A stretch of 55,021 nucleotides of DNA from Gemmataceae bacterium (GTDB lineage: Bacteria > Planctomycetota > Planctomycetia > Gemmatales > Gemmataceae), in the NCBI GenBank assembly GCA_022616435.1, contig JAKEET010000018.1, positions 1 to 55,021 on the forward strand. The letters run 5' to 3'. Below, one piece after another: positions 29,111 through 38,300 of this stretch (its first letter is position 1; every line of letters begins with the position of its first letter). The notes beneath the pieces were generated by a model. That model saw only the letters and a program-made list of their open reading frames with translations. It was not told the DNA's origin and did no database searches. The position numbers and the translations under genes were made by a program.

Positions 29111-30772
29111 TCACTCTCGCCGCGGCGCCGGCCGCGGCGGGTGCCGGTAGGCTTCGAGCTGCGGCGGAAACGTTTCCGGGCCATTGACGTAGTTGCGGTA
29201 GAGCGCCTTGGCGATCATCTCGCGCAGGCCCTTGTCGCTCTTCCAGCTCAGCGCGCCGCCGATTTTCCCCGGCTTGCCGTCGACAAGCCGCACGAACAGC
29301 TCGTTGGACGATTTGGCGTCGTCGCGAAACGCCAGCGTGATGGCTTTGCCCAGCCGGCCCAGGAACTTGTACGACGTCAATCCCTTCGGGTTCTTCTCCA
29401 ATTCCTGAAAGAACTTGTCGGCATCGTCGAGGCGCTTGTGCTTCAAGTAGAACAGCCCCAGGTCGATCGCGTGCCGCATGCCGGCGATGGCGTCCAGTCC
29501 GGGATCGGGCGCCACCGACTCCTGCCAGTTCTTCAGCAGCCGCTTTTCCTCGTCCGCGATCGAAAACACCGCCTTGCCCGGCGCTAGCGTCTCCGGCGCT
29601 GGGTTCTCACCGTTGGGCGGGGCCTCCGGCGGCGGGCCCGGGTGATTGCGGAGATAGCCAAAGGCCATCCCCACGCCGAGGGCCACGAGCACCATGCCGA
29701 TCAAGAACACTTTCCGCGACGTCGACACCGGCGCCGTGCGAATGAGCGTGGTTGACGGCGCCGCCGCCGCGGCCTCGCCAACGCCCGACAGCGTCGGCGC
29801 CAGCGCGGTCGTGCCCGCCACCACCACGGCGTCGCGCAGCCGGCTGACGTCGCGCAAGATTTCCCGCGCCGTTTGATAACGGGCTTCGGGCTGCTTGGCC
29901 ATCATCTTGTGGATGATGGTGCACAGGTCGGCCGGCAAATCCGGGCGGATCTCCGCGAGGGGCTCCGGCTCTTTCTGCACGTGCTGCACGGCCACCTCGA
30001 ACGGCGACGTGCCGCGGAACGGCGGATGCCCGGCGAACATGTGATAACAAGTCACGCCGAACGAGTAGATGTCGCTGCGATGGTCGATGGTCCGCTTGCC
30101 TTCGACCTGCTCGGGGCTCATGTACAGCGGCGTGCCCATCGTCACGTTGCTCTGGGTCAAGTGGACCGCCTGCTGCTCGCCGAAGCAGCGCGACAGGCCG
30201 AAGTCCGCGACCTTCACCTCGAAGGTCCGCGTCAGCAGGATGTTCTCCGGTTTGATGTCGCGGTGGACGATGCCGTGCTCGTTGGCGCGCTGCAGGGCGG
30301 CGGCCACCTGCGTCATGATCCGCAGGCCGAGCAACACATCGGGGGTTCCCCGCTTTTCCAGAAACTCGCGCAGGTTCTTCCCTTCGACGTACTCCAGCGC
30401 CATGTAGTGCTGGCCGGCGGTCTCGGCGATCGCGTAGATCTGCACGATGTTGGCGTGGGTGACCCGTGCGACGGATTCCGCTTCCTGCTTGAAGCGCCTG
30501 AGTGAGACTTCATTGGCGGCGAGGTCCGCCTTGAGGAATTTGAGGGCGACGTGCCGCTTCAGCGAGATTTGTTCGGCAAGGTAAACCTGGCCCATGCCGC
30601 CCTGGCCCAGCCGGCGCATGATCCGGAAATCGCCGAACGTCTGGCCGGTCAAGTCGGGCTCGGGACTCGGCGCCGCCGCGGTGTCGGCAGCCGGGGCCGC
30701 GACCGGTTCGGCCGCGACCGGTTCGGGCGGAACCGATTCCTGGGTGGCCGACTGAGTGACTGGGTCCGCCAT
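29111..30772 (-). CDS. Transmembrane Ser/Thr protein kinase
   Basis: Hanks-type kinase of PknB-like plan, 553 aa. An N-terminal Pro/Ala/Glu-rich tail (residues 1-45) precedes the kinase domain: LGQGGMGQVY (55-64), K78 in HVALKFL, HRDIKPEN (D172), DFG (D190), GTPLYMSPE. A membrane helix lies at about 355-374 (VFLIGMVLVALGVGMAFGYL). The roughly 180-residue outer domain looks helical with TPR-like character (GLFYLKHKRLDDADKFFQEL). Unlike the first kinase, the loop between HRD and DFG has normal length. It lies 208 bp downstream of the Rrf2 regulator on the same strand, which suggests but does not show co-transcription. Confidence 0.92.
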   Translation of the reverse strand: MADPVTQSATQESVPPEPVAAEPVAAPAADTAAAPSPEPDLTGQTFGDFRIMRRLGQGGMGQVYLAEQISLKRHVALKFLKADLAANEVSLRRFKQEAESVARVTHANIVQIYAIAETAGQHYMALEYVEGKNLREFLEKRGTPDVLLGLRIMTQVAAALQRANEHGIVHRDIKPENILLTRTFEVKVADFGLSRCFGEQQAVHLTQSNVTMGTPLYMSPEQVEGKRTIDHRSDIYSFGVTCYHMFAGHPPFRGTSPFEVAVQHVQKEPEPLAEIRPDLPADLCTIIHKMMAKQPEARYQTAREILRDVSRLRDAVVVAGTTALAPTLSGVGEAAAAAPSTTLIRTAPVSTSRKVFLIGMVLVALGVGMAFGYLRNHPGPPPEAPPNGENPAPETLAPGKAVFSIADEEKRLLKNWQESVAPDPGLDAIAGMRHAIDLGLFYLKHKRLDDADKFFQELEKNPKGLTSYKFLGRLGKAITLAFRDDAKSSNELFVRLVDGKPGKIGGALSWKSDKGLREMIAKALYRNYVNGPETFPPQLEAYRHPPRPAPRRE

Positions 30773-30980
30773 GGCGCGTCCTGTACGTCACGGGATCACG
30801 GTTGAGTGGGCACGGGGAGCATGGGGAGCATGGGGATGGCCGGGCGGCTTGCTCTCGCGGCTCCCTCGCGGGATCGGCGAACCTGTCACGCGACACGAGA
30901 ATCCTGCCGTAGGATTATCCCCTGTCATCTTAAATCGGCACGCAACGGCTGGCAAAGGGAAACGACCTCTCTTGGTCCGT

Positions 30981-31415
30981 TCAGATCTGGTAGAGCAGTT
31001 CCCCGTGCGGCTGCGCTTGCCGCGCCAGCTCCGCGAGGGTGATTTCCTCCAGCCGCTCCTCTTGGCGGCGCTGCTCGTCGCGCAGCACGCTGCGAATGGT
31101 CTGGACCGCCGGCGTGGCCGGCAACCCGGTCAGCGCGGCGGGCAACGCCGGCGGCGCCTGGTCGATGGCATACACGATATCGGCGAGCGTGATGTCGGCC
31201 GGCGCCTTGGCGAGCTGATAGCCGCCGGCGGCGCCGCGCGTGGTCTCGACGAGTCCATGGCCCTTGAGCTCCAGCAGAATCTGCACCAGAAATCGCTCCG
31301 AGATGCCGTGCTGGGCCGCGATGTCCTTCCGTCGGACCGGCGGCCGGACGCCGTGACGACACGCCAGCTCCAGCATGGCGACGCAGGCGTACTGTGCTTT
31401 GGCCGAGAGTTTCAT
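30981..31415 (-). CDS. Rrf2-family transcriptional regulator
   Basis: 144 aa. The start at 31415 (MKLSAKAQYACVAMLELACR) has AGGAAG upstream and matches the family N-terminus; the ORF extension further upstream runs through a repeat. A winged helix-turn-helix at about 10-65 contains VRRKDIAAQHGISERFLVQI and the wing GAAGGYQLAK. The three Fe-S ligand cysteines of IscR/NsrR in the C-terminal half are absent (only C11 and C19 exist), so it is more like CymR. It lies directly downstream of cysH on the same strand, so control of sulfur assimilation or cysteine supply is a reasonable inference. Confidence 0.88.
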   Translation of the reverse strand: MKLSAKAQYACVAMLELACRHGVRPPVRRKDIAAQHGISERFLVQILLELKGHGLVETTRGAAGGYQLAKAPADITLADIVYAIDQAPPALPAALTGLPATPAVQTIRSVLRDEQRRQEERLEEITLAELARQAQPHGELLYQI

Positions 31416-31426
31416 CGTCGCTTCCT

Positions 31427-31509
31427 GTGGCAGCAAGTTTCCAGCTTGCCGAAGCCGCGGCGGCCGGAGACTCGCCCAGCGCCGCAGCAAGTTGGAAACT
31501 TGCCGCCAC
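31427..31509. repeat. 83-bp paired-hairpin palindromic element between cysH and the Rrf2 gene
   Basis: The left arm GTGGCAGCAAGTTTCCA (from 31427) and right arm TGGAAACTTGCCGCCAC (to 31509) are complementary with one mismatch. Each arm is also a hairpin by itself: GCAAG TTTCCAG CTTGC and GCAAGTT GGA AACTTGC. It starts 4 bp from the cysH stop and ends just before the Rrf2 ribosome site, filling almost the whole gap. Transcribed from the cysH promoter, it could form a strong structure that lowers expression of downstream genes. Confidence 0.85.
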
Positions 31510-31513
31510 GTTG

Positions 31514-32239
31514 TCAGATGCCGCTGCCGCTTTGATGCTCGACCACGTGCAGCCCGCATTCTTTTTTCATCGAGCCGGCCCAGCGGCCCGCGCGGTCGTC
31601 GTCGCCGGACGCCACGGGCCGCGTGCACGGCCAGCAACCGATGCTTGGATACCCCTGGTCATGCAGCGGATTGTAGGGCACCTCGTGATCCGTGATGAAC
31701 TTCCACACGTCGCTTTTCGTCCATTGCAGGAGCGGGTTGACCTTCACCAGCTCGAACTTCGCGTCCCATTGAACAATGTCGGCCCGGCCGCGGTCCGCCG
31801 TCTGATCCTTGCGAATGGCGCTGATCCACGCCTTGTAGCCCGCCACCGCCCGGCGCAGCGGCAGGACCTTGCGGTCATAGCAGCATTGATCCGGCCGATG
31901 CACGTACAGCGGACCGCCGTGTTCCTCCTCGTAGGCAGGCACGGTCATTTCCGGGCGGATGTATTCGACTTCGATGCCGTAGCGACGCTTGATCCGCTCG
32001 CGCAACTCCAGGGTCTCGGCGAACTGATAGCCGGTTTCGAGATTGAAGATGCGGACCCGTGGCTCGATGTCGGCCAGCATGTGGATGATGCAATTTCCTT
32101 CCGGGCCGAAGGCGGTGGCCATGGTGAGTTTGGGGAAGAAGGTCGCGACCGCCCAGCGTAGAATCTGTTCGGGCGACTTACTGTCGAGCCGCCGGCTGGC
32201 GTCGGCGATTTCATCAGGAGTCAGCTCGTCGTTGAACAT
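31514..32239 (-). CDS. cysH: Assimilatory adenylyl-sulfate (APS) reductase, CysH family
   Basis: It reduces activated sulfate to sulfite for cysteine synthesis. The PP-loop ATP-pyrophosphatase-like fold includes ATAFGPEGN and FNLETGYQFAET. The catalytic cysteine is in KKECGLH (C228). The pair CC (C119, C120) and CWPC (C202, C205) provide the four ligands of a [4Fe-4S] cluster. This marks the APS-type enzyme rather than the cluster-free PAPS reductase. Length 241 aa is normal. No other sulfur genes are next to it except the Rrf2 regulator downstream. Confidence 0.93.
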   Translation of the reverse strand: MFNDELTPDEIADASRRLDSKSPEQILRWAVATFFPKLTMATAFGPEGNCIIHMLADIEPRVRIFNLETGYQFAETLELRERIKRRYGIEVEYIRPEMTVPAYEEEHGGPLYVHRPDQCCYDRKVLPLRRAVAGYKAWISAIRKDQTADRGRADIVQWDAKFELVKVNPLLQWTKSDVWKFITDHEVPYNPLHDQGYPSIGCWPCTRPVASGDDDRAGRWAGSMKKECGLHVVEHQSGSGI

Positions 32240-32274
32240 CGGTGCCCCGGTTTATATCGACTATCTTTATCAAC

Positions 32275-32302
32275 ATTATAAACATTGCACGCGGAAAGAC
32301 AA
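32275..32302 (-). promoter_or_regulatory. cysH promoter with possible operator
   Basis: On the minus strand a perfect TATAAT (32280-32275) is preceded at 16 bp by TTGTCT. Transcription would begin near 32268, about 30 bases before the ATG. The inverted repeat TTTAT-N7-ATAAA (32266-32282) overlaps the -10. A 10-bp direct repeat (GGAAAGACAA twice, 32293-32312) overlaps the -35. These are candidate sites for the Rrf2 regulator or another factor. Confidence 0.55.
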
Positions 32303-32365
32303 GGAAAGACAAGGATTTGCCGAGCGTCAACCACATGAGCCTGGCCGGGACATTCACGGCATAAG

Positions 32366-32394
32366 TGAACAAAACAGTGAACAGAAGTTACAAT
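32366..32394 (+). promoter_or_regulatory. Possible mobA promoter
   Basis: TGAACA (32366-32371) and TACAAT (32389-32394) are 17 bp apart, giving a leader of about 26 bases that contains the CAGGGG ribosome site. It is divergent from the cysH promoter, with about 60 bp between the two. Confidence 0.45.
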
Positions 32395-32426
32395 GCAATG
32401 AATCCAGCCTTCTCCAGGGGACAACC

Positions 32427-33035
32427 ATGACCTTTGGCGGCATCGTTCTGTGTGGGGGGGAAAGCAAGCGAATGGGCAGGCCAAAGGCTTGGCTGCCGTT
32501 CGCTGGCGAATTGATGCTCCCACGTGTCGTGCGCCTCCTAGGGACGGTTGTCGATCCCGTTGTCGTGGTCGCCGCGCCCGATCAATCGCTGCCGGATTTG
32601 CCGCCCGAAGTGCCGATTGCCCGGGACGACGAGCAGGGTCGCGGACCGTTGCAAGGCCTGGCCGCTGGTTTGCGGGGCTTGACCGGACGGGCCGACGCCG
32701 CCTACGCCTCAAGCTGCGACGTGCCGTTCGTGCAACCCGCATTCGTTCGGCGCCTGATCGACCTGCTCGGCGACCACCACATCTGCGTTCCGTTGGTGGC
32801 GGGCTTTCATCATCCGCTGGCGGCGGTCTATCGAGTTGAAGTTGCCCAGTCGGTCGAACGCCTGCTCGCCGAAGATCGGCTGCGGCCGGTCTTCCTATTC
32901 GACATGGAACCGACCCGCGTGGTGACGGCCGACGAGCTGCGCGACGTCGATCCGCAATTCAAGACGCTGCGCAACCTCAACACGCCGGCGGATTACGAAG
33001 CGGCGCTGCGCGAAGCCGAAGCCGGCGCTCAATAA
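32427..33035 (+). CDS. mobA: Molybdenum cofactor guanylyltransferase MobA
   Basis: It transfers GMP to molybdopterin to make the bis-MGD cofactor used by DMSO-reductase-family enzymes. It has the N-terminal nucleotidyltransferase signature LCGGESKRMGRPKAWLPF and a metal-binding aspartate in SSCDVPFV. RDDEQGRGPLQGLAAGL covers the guanine-binding region. The ATG at 32427 with CAGGGG upstream is the only start that fits; the frame is open further upstream but without family sequence. Length 202 aa is typical. With moeA it indicates molybdoenzyme use by the host. Confidence 0.9.
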   Translation: MTFGGIVLCGGESKRMGRPKAWLPFAGELMLPRVVRLLGTVVDPVVVVAAPDQSLPDLPPEVPIARDDEQGRGPLQGLAAGLRGLTGRADAAYASSCDVPFVQPAFVRRLIDLLGDHHICVPLVAGFHHPLAAVYRVEVAQSVERLLAEDRLRPVFLFDMEPTRVVTADELRDVDPQFKTLRNLNTPADYEAALREAEAGAQ

Positions 33036-33128
33036 CAAATTGCTGGGCGCCGTCCGTTTTGTTACATTGAAATCAGCAACATCCCCGCCTGCTTTCGCTT
33101 CCGCTGCAAGATTCTCGTGGAGTCGACC

Positions 33129-35651
33129 ATGCGCGTTCGCGTCACCGCCATCTCGCTGTCAGCCATCTCACTATTGTTGGCCCAATGCCTGGCTGCGTCG
33201 GCCGCCGACAAGACCGTCGAATTCAACCGCGACATCCGGCCGATCCTGTCGAACAACTGTTTCGTCTGCCACGGGCCGGACAACAACCTGCGCAAGGCCG
33301 ACCTGCGGCTCGATCAGGAAAAAGGGATCTACGACGACCGCGACGGCTACCACATCATCGTTGCCGGCAAGGCGGCCGACAGCGAGCTGTTCAAGCGCAT
33401 CGTCGCCACCGAGAAAAGCAAGCGGATGCCGCCGGCGCGGACCAACAAGGCCCTGACCAAGGAGCAGATCGAGCTGATCCGCGCCTGGATCGAGCAGGGG
33501 GGCAAGTACCAGAATCACTGGTCGCTGATCGCCCCGGTCAAGCATGAGCCGCCGGCCGCGAAGAATGCCGCGTGGGTGCGGAATCCGATCGACGCGTTCA
33601 TCCTGGCGCGGTTGGAAAAGGAAGGCCTGACGCCGTCCGCGGCGGCCGATCCGCGCACGCTGATCCGCCGGCTGTCGTTCGACCTGCTCGGCTTGCCGCC
33701 GACGCCGCAGGAAGTGGACGACTTCGTCGCCGAGTACGCCGCCGGCCCGCAGCGGCGCGATGAAGCGGTCGCCAAGCTCGTCGATCGGCTGCTGACCTCG
33801 AAACATTTCGGTGAGCGGATGGCCCTCTACTGGCTCGACCTGGTCCGCTACGCCGACACGGGCGGCTATCACAGCGACAACCATCGCGACATCAGTCTGT
33901 ATCGCGACTGGGTCATCGACGCCTTCAACCGCAACGTGCCGTTCGATCGCTTCACCACCGAGCAGCTGGCCGGCGACTTGTTGCCGAGCCCGACCGTGCA
34001 GCAGAAGATCGCTTCGGGCTACAACCGGCTGCTGCAGACCACCGAGGAAGGCGGGGCTCAGGCGAAAGAGTATCAGGCCAAGTATTTCGCCGACCGCGTG
34101 CGCAACGTCTCCACCGTCTGGCTCGGGCTGACCCTCGGCTGCGCCGAATGCCACGATCACAAGTTCGACCCGGTTAGCACCAAGGAGTTCTACAAGTTCG
34201 GCGCGTTCTTCGCCGACATTCAGGAACGGCCGGTCGGCCGGCAAGAGCAAACGCCGATCGCGAACGCGGCGCAGGCCGCGAAGCTGAGGGAGTTCGACGA
34301 ACAGATCGCCGCGCAGCAGAAGGCGCTCACGGCGCCGGACGCAGTCAAGGGCCAGGCAGCCTGGGAAGCGCAGATCAAGTCGGCGGGGACGAAAGGCTTG
34401 CCGAAGGACGTCGAGGCGCTGTTCCAGATCGACGCCGGCAAGCGCAACGCCAAGCAGAAGGAGCGGCTCGCCAACTACTATCGCAGCATCACGCCGCATT
34501 TGCAGAAGGCGCAGGAACAGCTCACGGCGGTCCAGAAGCGGAAGGCCGAGTTCAGCAAGGGCATTCCGACGACGCTCGTGAGCATGTCGGGTCCGCCGCG
34601 CACGGTGCGGGTGCTGCCGCGCGGCAACTGGCTCGACGATTCCGGCGAGATCGTCCAGCCGGGCACGCCCGCGTCGCTGGCCCCGCTCAAGTTCGACAAG
34701 CCACGCGCCGACCGGCTCGACCTGGCCCGCTGGGTCACGTCGCCGGACAACCCGTTGACGGCGCGGGTCTTCGTCAATCGGCTGTGGATGCTGTTCTTCG
34801 GCCAGGGGATCGTCAAGACGCTCGACGACTTCGGCGCTCAGGGAACCTGGCCGACGCACCCGGAGCTGCTCGACTGGCTGGCGCTGGAGTTTCGCGACAA
34901 GGGCTGGGACGTTCGCCACCTGATCAAGCTGATGGCGACGTCGAACACCTATCGCCAGGCGTCGCGCGCCGGCCCCGAGCTGCGGCAGCGCGACCCGTAC
35001 AACCAGCTCCTGGCCCGGCAAGCCCGCTTCCGCATCGACGCCGAGTTCGTCCGTGACAACGCCCTGGCGATCAGCGGCCTGCTGATCGAGCGCGTCGGCG
35101 GCGACAGCGTCAGGCCGTACCAACCGGCCGGCTACTTGCGCTACTTGAACTTCCCGACCCGCGAATGGCGGCACGACAAGAATGACAACCAGTATCGCCG
35201 CGGGCTGTACACGTACTGGCAGCGATCGTTCCTGCATCCGAGCCTGCTGGCGTTCGACGCGCCGTCGCGCGAGGAGTGCACGGTCGAACGGCCGCGCTCG
35301 AACACGCCGCAGCAGGCGCTGGTGCTGCTCAACGATCCCACCTATGTGGAGGCGTCGCGCGTGTTCGCCGAGCGCGTCTTGAAGGAGGCGGGCAAGGACA
35401 CGGCGGCTCGCATCGACTTCGCCTTCCGCGAAGCGCTGCAGCGCAAGGCAACGGCGGCAGAACAACGGATTCTGTCAGGCTTGCTGCGGCAGCATGTGCA
35501 GCATTATCAAGCGAATGCCAAGGATGCCGAGGCGCTCTTGAAGGTCGGCGAACGGCCTGCGACGATGGACTTGCCGCGCGCGGAGCTGGCCGCGTGGACG
35601 TCGGTGACGCGGGCGATTTTGAACTTGCACGAGACGATTACGAGGGATTGA
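33129..35651 (+). CDS. Cytochrome-type PSD1 protein (PSCyt1, DUF1549, DUF1553)
   Basis: Typical planctomycete exported protein, 840 aa. The signal peptide is MRVRVTAISLSAISLLLAQC; ATG 33129 with GGAG is preferred over the GTG at 33117. A cytochrome-c-like domain follows: FNRDIRPILSNNCFVCHGPD with the CxxCH haem motif. Then DUF1549 (NPIDAFILARLEKEGLTPSA, FGERMALYWLDLVRYADTGG) and DUF1553 (LARWVTSPDNPLTARVFVNR, CTVERPRSNTPQQALVLLND) come in order. Such genes are usually paired with a DUF1501 gene, as here. The function is inferred to be extracytoplasmic oxidation or polysaccharide processing and is not proven for the family. Confidence 0.93.
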   Translation: MRVRVTAISLSAISLLLAQCLAASAADKTVEFNRDIRPILSNNCFVCHGPDNNLRKADLRLDQEKGIYDDRDGYHIIVAGKAADSELFKRIVATEKSKRMPPARTNKALTKEQIELIRAWIEQGGKYQNHWSLIAPVKHEPPAAKNAAWVRNPIDAFILARLEKEGLTPSAAADPRTLIRRLSFDLLGLPPTPQEVDDFVAEYAAGPQRRDEAVAKLVDRLLTSKHFGERMALYWLDLVRYADTGGYHSDNHRDISLYRDWVIDAFNRNVPFDRFTTEQLAGDLLPSPTVQQKIASGYNRLLQTTEEGGAQAKEYQAKYFADRVRNVSTVWLGLTLGCAECHDHKFDPVSTKEFYKFGAFFADIQERPVGRQEQTPIANAAQAAKLREFDEQIAAQQKALTAPDAVKGQAAWEAQIKSAGTKGLPKDVEALFQIDAGKRNAKQKERLANYYRSITPHLQKAQEQLTAVQKRKAEFSKGIPTTLVSMSGPPRTVRVLPRGNWLDDSGEIVQPGTPASLAPLKFDKPRADRLDLARWVTSPDNPLTARVFVNRLWMLFFGQGIVKTLDDFGAQGTWPTHPELLDWLALEFRDKGWDVRHLIKLMATSNTYRQASRAGPELRQRDPYNQLLARQARFRIDAEFVRDNALAISGLLIERVGGDSVRPYQPAGYLRYLNFPTREWRHDKNDNQYRRGLYTYWQRSFLHPSLLAFDAPSREECTVERPRSNTPQQALVLLNDPTYVEASRVFAERVLKEAGKDTAARIDFAFREALQRKATAAEQRILSGLLRQHVQHYQANAKDAEALLKVGERPATMDLPRAELAAWTSVTRAILNLHETITRD

Positions 35652-35653
35652 CC

Positions 35654-36097
35654 ATGGGGACGAACACAATGGGAAAGGTCAAAGTGACGGCACAACTCGA
35701 CAACCTTACCGATGTTGTCAAAGTTGCCCAAGGCGAGCTGGCCTCAGACAAGGTTCGTTCCGTCGAAGTGCACGACGCCCTGGTCGACACCGGAGCATCG
35801 ATGCTGCTTGCCCCCAAGAAGCTCATTGAGAAGCTCGGCCTGACTTTGTTTCGCACACGGCAGTCACGCGGCCTTGGAGGCGCGCTCGAAATGGGGATCT
35901 ACGGTCCGGTTCGCCTGACGATCCAGGGGCGCGATTGCACCACGGACGTCGGCGAAATACCGGACGAGTTTCCCGTTTTGATTGGGCAGATTCCACTCGA
36001 AATGATGGACTGGGTTGTCGATCCGAAAGGTCAACGGTTGATTGGCAATCCGGAACATGGCGGAGAGCAAGTCATCGAGGTGTACATGGATCGTTGA
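35654..36097 (+). CDS. Retropepsin-like (clan AA) aspartic protease
   Basis: 147 aa. The single DTGA motif in ALVDTGASMLLAPKKLIEKL, with FPVLIGQIPLEMMDWVVDPK as the second hydrophobic signature and a closing GNPEH, fits the small bacterial retropepsin-like family that works as dimers. No signal peptide. The ATG lies 2 bp after the PSD1 stop with GAGGG upstream, so it is probably translated with that gene. A second in-frame ATG at 35669 is possible. It is unusual between the PSD1 and DUF1501 partners, which normally sit side by side. Confidence 0.82.
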   Translation: MGTNTMGKVKVTAQLDNLTDVVKVAQGELASDKVRSVEVHDALVDTGASMLLAPKKLIEKLGLTLFRTRQSRGLGGALEMGIYGPVRLTIQGRDCTTDVGEIPDEFPVLIGQIPLEMMDWVVDPKGQRLIGNPEHGGEQVIEVYMDR

Positions 36098-36177
36098 ATG
36101 GATCAGCAACTGCATCCGGGCAGCGAACGAACGCGACGTGACCTTGAACCTCTATTCTGATGTTGAGCTGGGTGAAC

Positions 36178-37599
<1,422 letters not shown>

Positions 37600-37610
37600 G
37601 GAGGCAAGCC

Positions 37611-37925
37611 GTGTCCGTGATCTTCATCCGCAAGGAAAAGCTCGCCGATCTGCCGCGGCAGCCGGAAGGCGCCGACCTGGTCATGGAGGTCGTGAGCGAG
37701 GGCGAGGAAAGCCGGCAACGGGACCTCGTCACCAAGCGCGACGAGTACGCCCGGGCGGGCATCGCCGAGTACTGGATTGTCGATCCGGAATTGCACCGGA
37801 TCACGGTGCTCGCGCTGGATGGCAATGCTTATCGCGAGCATGGCGTGTTCGGCGCCGGCCAGACGGCAACGTCGGCCCTCCTGCCTGGATATTCGGTGAC
37901 CGTCGATGATGCGTTCGCCGTGTGA
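37611..37925 (+). pseudogene. Truncated Uma2-family (DUF820) nuclease-like protein
   Basis: The 104 aa correspond to the C-terminal half of Uma2/DUF820 proteins, normally about 190 aa. GADLVMEVVSEGEESRQRDL and KRDEYARAGIAEYWIVDPE carry the acidic residues of the PD-(D/E)XK core. The N-terminal region with the first conserved Glu is missing, because the previous gene ends 11 bp upstream. A GTG start is preceded by a very strong site (GAGGAGG) overlapping the DUF1501 stop, so the fragment could still be translated. Likely a remnant, but a short functional form is not excluded. Confidence 0.65.
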
Positions 37926-38009
37926 CCGCACGCTGTCGAAAGCGGTTCGCCCTGCGTTTGCCCTCGAATTTCACCTCCCGAACTTTCGAAAAAATTTTTC
38001 AAAATGGGG

Positions 38010-38038
38010 TTGCAATCCCTGGACAGGCCGGGTATAAA
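38010..38038 (+). promoter_or_regulatory. Strong sigma70-type promoter
   Basis: TTGCAA (38010-38015) and TATAAA (38033-38038) are exactly 17 bp apart, preceded by an A/T-rich tract resembling an UP element. The predicted start is near 38045. It is the best -35/-10 pair I found in the window. Confidence 0.6.
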
Positions 38039-38044
38039 ACCTTA

Positions 38045-38127
38045 AGAAATATTAAGCTTGTTCGGACCGATTGCAGATTACAAGGTTGGCAGCGTCCTTG
38101 TGATCGGGTCGGTCCGACTTTTTTTTT
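38045..38127 (+). ncRNA. Candidate small RNA or leader attenuator, about 83 nt
   Basis: The segment from the predicted start to a run of nine Ts folds into one long hairpin. The outer stem is TCGGACCGA (38062-38070) with TCGGTCCGA (38109-38117). The inner 10-bp stem is GATTACAAGG (38076-38085) with CCTTGTGATC (38096-38105, one G-U pair), with a 10-base loop. A small CTTAA/TTAAG hairpin precedes it. I recognise no known RNA family. It is either an independent sRNA ending at 38127 or an attenuator for the DUF1080 gene starting at 38301. Confidence 0.45.
38062..38127 (+). terminator. Intrinsic terminator with nine-T tail
   Basis: Two stacked stems (9 and 10 bp) are directly followed by C and nine Ts at 38119-38127, the clearest terminator of the window. 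Confidence 0.75.
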
Positions 38128-38300
38128 GCGCGGTCGCCAATTCCTGTAGCGGAACTCGCAAGAATCCGCTCTCAGAGCCCACGAATCCTTGCGAATCCTT
38201 CAGGAAAAAGCAGGGCCTTGGCGGCGTCTTCACATTTATCGCTTGCAAACGGCCCTCGAGCGCGCCATCATCGAAAATCGCTCCATTCGAGGTGACCGCC

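Larger units (their letters stand above)
37926..38300 (+). other. 375-bp intergenic region holding a promoter and hairpin transcript
   Basis: No coding sequence. The part 37980-38060 is strikingly AT-rich (GAAAAAATTTTTC near 37988-38000, TTAAGAAATATTAAG near 38042-38056) in a GC-rich genome. It contains the promoter and structured segment listed separately. The part 38130-38300 has no motif I can name. Confidence 0.6.

Noticed and set aside
30773..30980. Regulatory leader of the second kinase gene
   Set aside because: Only short GGGAGCATG repeats are visible, with no convincing promoter or stable hairpin.
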